Assembly (NCBI GenBank): GCA_015494395.1
Contig: WGBG01000168.1
Coordinates: 1 to 49,832 of the forward strand
Source of the DNA: Deltaproteobacteria bacterium
GTDB taxonomy: Bacteria > Desulfobacterota > Dissulfuribacteria > Dissulfuribacterales > QOAL01
Length of the DNA stretch: 49,832 nt
Direction: 5' to 3'
Below, piece by piece: positions 43,083 through 49,832 of the stretch. The notes under the pieces are model-generated. The model ran no database searches. It was not told the origin of the DNA and saw only the letters and a program-made list of their open reading frames with translations. A program made the translations under genes and the position numbers. The number at the start of each line of letters is the position of its first letter. The first letter of the stretch is position 1.

Positions 43083-44747
43083 ATGCGTGAAAATATAAAA
43101 AAAGCAGTGTTGGAGGCCCTTGAGCAGTGTATGGACTCAGGCGAGCTTCCCAGACAGGATGTGAAAACTGACATTCAGATATCCAGACCAAAGCACGAGG
43201 GCCACGGGGATTTTGCAACCAATATTGCAATGGTGCTGGCATCCCAACTGAAGATGGCGCCCAGAAATATAGCCCAGGCACTGCAGGGTCGGCTTGAAGA
43301 GAATCCTCTTTTTGACAGGGTAGATGTGGCAGGCCCAGGCTTCATAAACTTTTTTATAAGGCCTGAGTGGTGGCAGAAGGGCATTGTCTCCATTGTGGAA
43401 AAGGGGGCCGAGTTTGGCAGGGGCAGTTCAGGAAACGGCAAAAAAGTCCTTATAGAGTTTGTAAGCGCAAATCCTACAGGTCCGCTTCATGTAGGGCATG
43501 GCAGGGGGGCAGCAGTAGGTGATTCCCTTGCCCGTGTGATGAAGGCTGCCGGTTATGAAGTTGAAACCGAGTACTATATTAACGATGCCGGTAACCAGAT
43601 GAAGACCCTGGGTACTTCCGTGTATCTGCGCTACCTGCAGCATTATGGAAGGGATGTGGAGTTCCCCAAGGAGTGTTATCAGGGGGATTACATAAAGGAT
43701 ATAGCCCGGGATATTGTTGACCGGGAGGGTGACAGGTTTGTTGATGTCCCTGTTGAGGAGTGTCTGGAATTTTTTACCACACATGCGGTAAATATCATAT
43801 CTTCCAGCATAAGGGATGATCTGGAAAACTTCAGAGTGCATTTTGACAACTGGTTCAGCGAAAAAAACCTTCATGAGAGCGGTAAGGTGCAGGAGGTCAT
43901 CGATTTTCTGAAGGAGCGTGGACAGATTTATGAAAAGGACGGTGCCCTCTGGTTCCGCTCCTCGGATTTTGGTGACGAAAAGGACAGGGTGGTGCGCCGC
44001 GCCAATGGCATCCTTACCTACTTTGCTGCAGATATTGCCTATCACCGTGACAAACTTGAGCGCGGTTATCACATGCTTGTTGATATATGGGGCGCTGACC
44101 ATCACGGATACATACCCAGGGTGAAGGCATCCATTGCTGCCCTGGGTCACAGTGAAGACAAACTCAGGGTGCTGCTTGTTCAGCTGGTTAATCTGTTTGA
44201 AGGCGGCAAGGTAAAGCAGATGTCCACCAGGGCAGGCCAGTTCGTAACGCTCAGGGAGGTGCTGGATGATGTTGGTACGGATGCTGCCCGTTTTATGTTC
44301 ATGACAAGGAAGTGTGACAGTCATCTTGACTTTGACCTTGAGCTTGCAAAGAAGAAGAGCCAGGATAATCCGGTTTATTATGTACAGTATGCCCATGCAC
44401 GGCTTTGCAGTGTTTTTCGTAACGCCGAGGCCCAGGGGATAACCCTTGGGGATATTTCTGATATTGATACATCCAGGCTGTCAGCCCGGGAGGAGATGGA
44501 CCTTATAAGGGCACTGGGTGAATTTCCCGTGGTTGTTGAAGGGGCAGCCCATGCCCTGGAGCCACATCGCGTAAGCTATTATTTGACAGAACTGGCATCC
44601 ATGCTGCATAGTTACTATACTAAATATCGTTTTATTGAGCAGGATGTGGAGCTTAGCAGGGCAAGGATGTTGCTGGCACAGGCAACGAAAAATGTATTTG
44701 CCTCTGGTCTTGAGCTCTTAGGGGTATCTGCTCCTGAAAAGATGTAG
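43083..44747 (+). CDS. argS: Arginyl-tRNA synthetase
   Basis: A 554-residue class I synthetase charging tRNA-Arg. The N-terminal Add-1 domain recognises the tRNA elbow, HVGH (136-139) is the HIGH motif, and the KMSKS loop is the degenerate KQMSTRAGQ. The DALR anticodon-binding domain ends the protein. The ribosome binding site is weak (GAGAG). Confidence 0.95.
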   Translation: MRENIKKAVLEALEQCMDSGELPRQDVKTDIQISRPKHEGHGDFATNIAMVLASQLKMAPRNIAQALQGRLEENPLFDRVDVAGPGFINFFIRPEWWQKGIVSIVEKGAEFGRGSSGNGKKVLIEFVSANPTGPLHVGHGRGAAVGDSLARVMKAAGYEVETEYYINDAGNQMKTLGTSVYLRYLQHYGRDVEFPKECYQGDYIKDIARDIVDREGDRFVDVPVEECLEFFTTHAVNIISSSIRDDLENFRVHFDNWFSEKNLHESGKVQEVIDFLKERGQIYEKDGALWFRSSDFGDEKDRVVRRANGILTYFAADIAYHRDKLERGYHMLVDIWGADHHGYIPRVKASIAALGHSEDKLRVLLVQLVNLFEGGKVKQMSTRAGQFVTLREVLDDVGTDAARFMFMTRKCDSHLDFDLELAKKKSQDNPVYYVQYAHARLCSVFRNAEAQGITLGDISDIDTSRLSAREEMDLIRALGEFPVVVEGAAHALEPHRVSYYLTELASMLHSYYTKYRFIEQDVELSRARMLLAQATKNVFASGLELLGVSAPEKM

Positions 44748-44815
44748 GTCCAAAGATTTTTTGAAAATACTGCATACCGAATTGTCAAAGTACACCGCTA
44801 TTGTGTGGGGGAATT

Positions 44816-45640
44816 ATGGCCCGGTCCAATAAAAACAGAGCGAAAAAGGCGGCAAAGAAAAAGGCAATACAGTTTCAGATAGGCTGGGGAGGGCTTACAG
44901 CCGTTGTTATATCCACCATCTGTGTACTGCTATGGACCTTTATAATGGGGTTCTGGGTAGGGCATAAACTTGTGGGCAGGAGTGAATCGCCACACAAAAG
45001 CCTGTCAGTGCTTAATAAAATTGCCGAAAATGAGTTAGCCCCTAGAAAGACCATACCGACGCATGAGATTGAACCGGCCTTCCCACCTGTGACAGCCGGG
45101 GTAAATACTCCCCCCTTGACACCTGAGGCAGGACAGAAGGTTGCTGAGGCAGAGAAACAGCCTCTTCCCACAGAAGTTATCACCCATGAACAGCCGTCTG
45201 CTACTCCAAAGCCAGCTTCTCCTGAGGTCCAGAAACCCGTTTCTCCAGTGGCAAAACCACAGCCTGCGGTAAAACAGGCCACAGAGCCTGTAAAACCAGT
45301 CCCTGCGGTCAAAACCGCCAGGCCTGCTGCAAAACCGGTTAAAAAGCAGGAGCCAAAACAGGAAAAGAAGGTCGCAAAAGAGAAACCAAAGCCAGCTCAG
45401 ACCTACTTTGTGCTTCAGATAGCCTCTTACCGTGACAAGGCCAGGGCTGAAAAAGAGGCACAGAGGTGGAGGAAAAAAGGCATAACTGCACAGGTAAGCC
45501 GTGTTAAAATAAAAAATAAAGGCGTGTGGTACAGGGTATATCTTGGCCGTTACAAGACTGTGCAGGAGGCAACTGCAGGTGTTAAAAGACTTGCCCGAAA
45601 GGAGGGCATAAGGTCATACGTTGTGCCCATAAAACATTAG
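44816..45640 (+). CDS. SPOR-domain membrane protein
   Basis: A 274-residue bitopic protein. A basic cytoplasmic N-terminus is followed by one transmembrane helix (GLTAVVISTICVLLWTFIMG), then a Pro/Lys/Val-rich linker of about 120 residues. The C-terminal SPOR domain (YFVLQIASYRDKARAEKEAQ to the end) binds glycan strands lacking stem peptides at division septa. ATG 44816 is preceded by GGGGGA. A cell-division or wall role as for FtsN/DedD is likely but unproven. Confidence 0.88.
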   Translation: MARSNKNRAKKAAKKKAIQFQIGWGGLTAVVISTICVLLWTFIMGFWVGHKLVGRSESPHKSLSVLNKIAENELAPRKTIPTHEIEPAFPPVTAGVNTPPLTPEAGQKVAEAEKQPLPTEVITHEQPSATPKPASPEVQKPVSPVAKPQPAVKQATEPVKPVPAVKTARPAAKPVKKQEPKQEKKVAKEKPKPAQTYFVLQIASYRDKARAEKEAQRWRKKGITAQVSRVKIKNKGVWYRVYLGRYKTVQEATAGVKRLARKEGIRSYVVPIKH

Positions 45641-45826
45641 ACCGTAAATTTTTTTTACTGCGTACTGGCCATAAATAGTGATCAAATTTGTGAAGGGGCA
45701 TGGACTGTGCCCTTGTTACATCTACCTGTTTGCAAGGCCAAAACCTGCTTGCGTTTTGGGCAGTCAGCATGTAACTTTCTTTTCTCCTTCCACTGCGTCA
45801 ATTCTTCTCTTTCCAGATATCGTCCC

Positions 45827-46279
45827 ATGATACAGAAAGCCACAATCAATGATGTAAAGGAAATACATGCACTGCTCTCCACCTTTGCGGCAAAGGATCA
45901 GCTCTTACCCCGTTCGCTCAGTGAGCTGTATGAACATCTCAGGGACTACACGGTGTACAGGGACAGCAGCGGGGCAGTGATAGGAACGGTTGCCCTCAGT
46001 ATTTCATGGGAGAATCTGGCTGAGGTCCGTTCCCTTGCCGTAATGGAGCACAGACAGAATGAGGGCATAGGGCGTCTGCTTGTGGAGCACTGTCTTTCCG
46101 AGGCGGTAACACTTGGTATCTACAGGGTGTTTACCCTGACGTACCAGCAGAGTTTTTTTGAAAAGATGGGATTCGCAGCGGTTGACAAGGGCGTGCTTCC
46201 GCACAAAATATGGGCAGATTGCGTAAAATGCCCGAAGTTCCCTGACTGTGACGAGACGGCAATGTTAATTGAGCTTTGA
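45827..46279 (+). CDS. GNAT acetyltransferase, short N-acetylglutamate synthase type
   Basis: A 150-residue GNAT-fold protein with the acetyl-CoA loop RQNEGIGRLL. The C-terminal CVKCPKFPDCDETAML segment is typical of the stand-alone N-acetylglutamate synthases of Deltaproteobacteria, which make N-acetylglutamate for arginine synthesis. argJ lies one gene further on. ATG 45827 is chosen over an upstream ATG at 45707, whose 40 extra residues do not fit the fold. Confidence 0.8.
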   Translation: MIQKATINDVKEIHALLSTFAAKDQLLPRSLSELYEHLRDYTVYRDSSGAVIGTVALSISWENLAEVRSLAVMEHRQNEGIGRLLVEHCLSEAVTLGIYRVFTLTYQQSFFEKMGFAAVDKGVLPHKIWADCVKCPKFPDCDETAMLIEL

Positions 46280-46323
46280 CGGCTTTGGTGTTCATGGACA
46301 TATAATCCGTACAGGACAATTTT

Positions 46324-48858
46324 ATGATAGGTAATATTTTACAGAAAGTTTTTGGTACAAGACATGACAGGGAGGTCAAAAAACTAAGGCCCCTTGTTGC
46401 CAAAATAAATGACCTTGAGCCTGAAATCCAGGCACTGTCTGATGATGAGCTCAAGGCAAAGACCCCGGAGTTTAAACAGCGCATTGAAAACGGAGAGTCC
46501 CTTGACTCCCTGCTCCCCGAGGCATTTGCCGTTGTGCGTGAGGCAGGAAAGCGTGTTTTGAACATGCGCCATTACGATGTGCAGCTTATTGGCGGCATCG
46601 TGCTTCATCAGGGTAAGATTGCAGAGATGAAGACCGGTGAAGGTAAAACTCTGGTAGCCACCCTGCCGGTCTATCTGAATGCACTTACCGGGCGCGGTGT
46701 GCATGTTGTAACAGTCAATGACTATCTTGCAAAACGTGACTCCCAGTGGATGGGAAAACTTTACAACTTTCTCGGGCTTTCCACCGGTGTTATTGTCCAC
46801 GGCCTGGATGATGACGAGAGGAAGGCTGCCTACGCTGCGGATATCACTTACGGAACCAACAACGAGTTCGGCTTTGATTTCCTTCGGGACAACATGAAAT
46901 ACTCCCTTGAGGACATGGTGCAGCGGGAGTTCTACTATGCCATTGTGGACGAGGTGGACAGTATCCTCATTGATGAGGCGCGGACACCGTTGATCATATC
47001 CGGCCCGTCTGAAGACTCTACTGACCTGTACTACCGGGTGAACAGTGTAATCCCGTCACTCAAGAAGGATACCCACTTTACTGTTGATGAAAAGGCAAGG
47101 ACCGCATCCCTTACAGACGAAGGCGTGGTGCTTGTTGAGAAGATGCTTGGTGTGGACAATCTCTATGATCCGGTGAATACCGAGATACTGCACCATGTTC
47201 AGCAGGCGCTCAAGGCCCATGCACTTTTCAAGAAGGACGTTGACTACATTGTGAAGGATGGTGAGGTAATCATTGTAGATGAATTTACCGGGCGTATCAT
47301 GCCAGGAAGACGCTACAGTGACGGCCTGCACCAGGCCCTTGAGGCAAAGGAAGGGGTCAAGATTGAAAGCGAGAACCAGACCCTTGCCTCCATCACCTTC
47401 CAGAACTTCTTCCGTATGTATGAAAAGCTTGCCGGTATGACCGGTACTGCAGATACTGAGGCTGCGGAATTCAAGAAGATATATGATCTTGATGTTGTGG
47501 TCATACCTACGGACAAGCCAATGATCCGCATTGATCACCCGGACGTGGTATTCCGCACCATTGAAGAAAAGTTCAATGCAGCAGCAAAGGAGATAAAGGA
47601 ACTCCATAAAAAGGGCCAGCCTGTCCTTGTTGGAACCACCAGTGTGGAGGATTCAGAGCGGCTATCAGGCATTTTGAAAAAAATGGGCGTACCACATGAG
47701 GTACTTAATGCCAAGTATCATGAGCGTGAGGCAGAGATTGTGGCACATGCAGGTGAAAAGGGGCGCGTCACCATTGCCACCAACATGGCAGGCCGAGGAA
47801 CAGATATTGTGCTTGGTGAAGGTGTGGCCGAGCTTGGCGGCCTGCACATCCTGGGTACTGAACGGCATGAGTCCAGGCGGATTGACAATCAGTTGCGGGG
47901 CCGTGCAGGCAGGCAGGGTGATCCAGGCTCTTCCCGTTTCTATCTTGCACTTGAGGATGATCTGCTTCGCATATTCGGTTCTGAGCGGATAGCAGGGCTC
48001 ATGGACAAGATGGGCATGGAGCCCGGAGAGCCAATCGAGCACTCAATGCTCTCAAAGGCCATTGAAAATGCTCAGCGCAAGGTAGAGGCCCACAACTTTG
48101 AAATCCGTAAACACCTCCTTGAGTATGACGATGTAATGAACAAGCAGAGGGAGGTGATCTACAGCCAGCGCAAGCAGATAATGAAGGGCGAGAATCTGCG
48201 GGACGATATCATGGAGTTCATAGACGAGATCGTCTCGGTGCTGGTTTCAACCTATGCAGATGAAAAGGCCCCTCCATCTGAATGGGATTGGGACGGCCTG
48301 ATAAAGAGGCTAAAGGGTCAGTTTGCCCTTGATCTGAAAATTTCAGAAGAGGAGCGTGAGAGCCTCACTGTGGAAGAGCTTGAGGAGAAACTGGACAGGC
48401 TCTTCCACGAGGCATATGAAAAGCAGGTTGAGCTTTTCGGTCCCGAGGAGATGGCACGCGCTGAACGCTTTATCATGTTGCAGGTGCTTGACGGGCTGTG
48501 GAAGGATCACCTCCTTAACATGGATCACCTCAGGGATGGAATCGGCCTTCGCGGGTATGGTCAGAAAGACCCCTTGCAGGAGTACAAGCGTGAGGGCTTT
48601 GATATGTTCATGGACATGATCCAGCGCTTCCGTGAGGAGACTGTCAGTATCCTGCTGCGTATTGTTCCCATGCGTCAGGAAGAGGTAGATGCAATGGAGG
48701 AAAAACGGCGCAGGCAGCAGGAGAGGGAGCTTCGCATGAACCGTGGTGAGGATGAGAAGCCACAACCTGTGCGGCGCAAGTCAAAGAAGGTAGGGCGTAA
48801 TGAGCCGTGTCCGTGTGGAAGCGGTAAAAAGTACAAGAAGTGTTGCGGAAGGAGTTAA
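46324..48858 (+). CDS. secA: Preprotein translocase ATPase SecA
   Basis: An 844-residue motor driving secretory proteins through SecYEG. Walker A GEGKT is at 105-109, the DEAD-like Walker B region is [19 protein letters not shown], and the [15 protein letters not shown] motif VI is intact. The C-terminal zinc-binding SEC-C motif [13 protein letters not shown], which contacts SecB and lipids, ends the protein. Confidence 0.96.
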   Translation: MIGNILQKVFGTRHDREVKKLRPLVAKINDLEPEIQALSDDELKAKTPEFKQRIENGESLDSLLPEAFAVVREAGKRVLNMRHYDVQLIGGIVLHQGKIAEMKTGEGKTLVATLPVYLNALTGRGVHVVTVNDYLAKRDSQWMGKLYNFLGLSTGVIVHGLDDDERKAAYAADITYGTNNEFGFDFLRDNMKYSLEDMVQREFYYAIVDEVDSILIDEARTPLIISGPSEDSTDLYYRVNSVIPSLKKDTHFTVDEKARTASLTDEGVVLVEKMLGVDNLYDPVNTEILHHVQQALKAHALFKKDVDYIVKDGEVIIVDEFTGRIMPGRRYSDGLHQALEAKEGVKIESENQTLASITFQNFFRMYEKLAGMTGTADTEAAEFKKIYDLDVVVIPTDKPMIRIDHPDVVFRTIEEKFNAAAKEIKELHKKGQPVLVGTTSVEDSERLSGILKKMGVPHEVLNAKYHEREAEIVAHAGEKGRVTIATNMAGRGTDIVLGEGVAELGGLHILGTERHESRRIDNQLRGRAGRQGDPGSSRFYLALEDDLLRIFGSERIAGLMDKMGMEPGEPIEHSMLSKAIENAQRKVEAHNFEIRKHLLEYDDVMNKQREVIYSQRKQIMKGENLRDDIMEFIDEIVSVLVSTYADEKAPPSEWDWDGLIKRLKGQFALDLKISEEERESLTVEELEEKLDRLFHEAYEKQVELFGPEEMARAERFIMLQVLDGLWKDHLLNMDHLRDGIGLRGYGQKDPLQEYKREGFDMFMDMIQRFREETVSILLRIVPMRQEEVDAMEEKRRRQQERELRMNRGEDEKPQPVRRKSKKVGRNEPCPCGSGKKYKKCCGRS

Positions 48859-48972
48859 ATCTTAGTTCATTGGCAGGCCTTCATTTATGAAAATATAGTC
48901 TCTTTGGGGTCCCTTCTTGTTTTTGAAACGTTCGCTTCGCCGGGGACGCAAAGGGTATAAAATTTGATAATT

Positions 48973-49832
48973 ATGACATCACAGATAAAAATAAACGGCT
49001 TTAGTGGGGCTGCAGTGAAGGCAGGCATAAAGTATGAAGGCAGGCTGGATCTGGGTCTGATCGTATCCGAAACCCCGGCTGTGGCAGCAGCAGTATTTAC
49101 CAGGAACGTGGTTAAGGCAGCCCCTGTGCTTGAAGGCATGAAGCAGATGGCACAACCTGGCGCCCGGATCAGCGCAGTAGTGATAAACAGTGGAAATGCC
49201 AACGCCTGTACCGGAAGGCAGGGCATTGAGGATTATCATACCGTATGCAGGGAGGCCGCACGTCTCCTTGATCTGCCGGAATCACAGGTGGTCTTTTCAT
49301 CAACCGGTGTCATTGGTGAGCCGCTTCCGGTTGAGCGTTTCAGGGCTGCACTTCCTGAGGCTGTCTCAAGCCTTGATGCAGGTGGAATTCCTGCGGTAAG
49401 TGACGCAATCCTTACCACCGATACCGTAAGAAAGACGGCAGTTAAAGAGGTGATGCTTGACGGCAGGCCTGTAACCATAGCTGGTATTGCAAAAGGTGCA
49501 GGGATGATCGGACCTGACATGGGACCGCCACAGGCCACAATGCTGAGTTTCATCATGACAGATGCAGTGGTTGAGCCGGCCTGGTGGCAGGATGCACTCT
49601 CTGCAGGGACTGAGCAGAGCTTTAACACTATTATTATTGATGGAGACACAAGCACCAACGACACGGTCTATGCCCTTGCAAATGGTTTTGCAGGAAATAG
49701 TCCGGTAAATGACGGGCACAGTGGTGCAGGGGCGTTCAGGTCCGCACTGTTTTCCGTTATGAAGGAGCTGGCACTTCAGATTGTCCGGGATGGCGAGGGG
49801 GCCACCAAGTGCGTGGCAGTTACAGTTAAGGG
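48973..49832 (+). CDS. argJ: Bifunctional glutamate N-acetyltransferase / amino-acid acetyltransferase, partial
   Basis: The first 286 codons of ArgJ, cut by the window end. ArgJ recycles acetyl groups between N-acetylornithine and glutamate, so that N-acetylglutamate made by the upstream GNAT need only be replenished. Signatures are VFTRNVVKAAPV, INSGNANACTG and KGAGMIGPDMGPPQATML with the Thr that becomes the N-terminal nucleophile after self-cleavage. No strong ribosome binding site precedes ATG 48973. Confidence 0.92.
   Translation, partial: MTSQIKINGFSGAAVKAGIKYEGRLDLGLIVSETPAVAAAVFTRNVVKAAPVLEGMKQMAQPGARISAVVINSGNANACTGRQGIEDYHTVCREAARLLDLPESQVVFSSTGVIGEPLPVERFRAALPEAVSSLDAGGIPAVSDAILTTDTVRKTAVKEVMLDGRPVTIAGIAKGAGMIGPDMGPPQATMLSFIMTDAVVEPAWWQDALSAGTEQSFNTIIIDGDTSTNDTVYALANGFAGNSPVNDGHSGAGAFRSALFSVMKELALQIVRDGEGATKCVAVTVK

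Noticed and set aside
42748-43281. Long minus-strand open frame of 177 codons over element B4 and the argS start
   Set aside because: It is composed of mobile-element palindrome and the antisense of argS; there is no ribosome binding site and no domain.
43428-44396. 322-codon minus-strand open frame inside argS
   Set aside because: It is entirely antisense to a well-supported synthetase with intact motifs; the composition is a shadow of the real gene.
1-49832. CRISPR arrays, prophage, toxin-antitoxin pairs or complete insertion sequences
   Set aside because: No regularly spaced direct repeats, transposase, integrase or phage structural genes were seen; the repeats present are dispersed single copies with target duplications.

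Overview
This window reads as chromosomal DNA of a Gram-negative, anaerobically respiring bacterium, most likely a Desulfobacterota (former Deltaproteobacteria) lineage. The reasons are the many multiheme c-type cytochromes, a nap gene set in the Desulfovibrio-type order (napC, napM, napA, napD, napG, napH, no napB), a selenocysteine tRNA, LPS export permeases (lptF, lptG), several outer-membrane barrel proteins, and the block tilS-ftsH-folP-cdaA-cdaR-glmM. The species cannot be named from the sequence alone.

Layout. 1-2.3 kb: end of a dispersed repeat, tRNA-Sec(UCA), an iron-dependent alcohol dehydrogenase and a small helix-turn-helix protein. 2.3-6.1 kb (minus): a three-gene operon for a TPR/beta-barrel outer-membrane protein, a beta-helix lipoprotein and a 12-heme cytochrome. 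6.3-12.7 kb (plus): coaE, tRNA-Arg(UCU), a Na+/H+ antiporter, lptF-lptG, carD and rluD. 13-15.8 kb (minus): a frameshifted TonB-dependent receptor behind a DUF4198 protein, preceded by a hairpin-rich intergenic region. 17-28.3 kb (minus): a nitrate/nitrite respiration cluster (napC-like, octaheme HAO-like cytochrome, porin, napM, napA, a lipoprotein, napD, napG, napH), followed by a TadA-like deaminase overlapping a radical SAM gene. 28.8-37.5 kb (minus): glmM, cdaR, cdaA, folP, ftsH, tilS and a SlyD-type isomerase. 37.9-49.8 kb (plus): ileS, a CDP-alcohol phosphotransferase, rsmI, a Cys-rich small protein, argS, a SPOR protein, a short N-acetylglutamate synthase-like GNAT, secA and the start of argJ.

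How the parts work together. The nap/HAO cluster predicts periplasmic nitrate reduction to nitrite fed from the quinol pool by NapC and NapGH. The HAO-like octaheme protein is a candidate for further nitrite reduction; no nrfA is present in the window. The 12-heme operon may be a separate electron route to the outer membrane. The rest is mostly housekeeping: tRNA charging and modification, cell-envelope synthesis, protein quality control, c-di-AMP and arginine synthesis.

The most striking undescribed signal is two families of short non-coding mobile repeats. Family A is about 206 bp (with a 101 bp short form), has ends CCTxxATTGAGCG and makes 5 bp TNNNA target duplications. Family B is about 225 bp, a near-complete palindrome with ends GTAACTGTTCAGCGTA and 8 bp duplications, as in IS66-type elements. 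Copies sit in the leader of carD, at both ends of tilS, inside the nap cluster and beside the tRNA-Sec gene. They supply start codons, a stop codon and possibly RNA structure to host genes.
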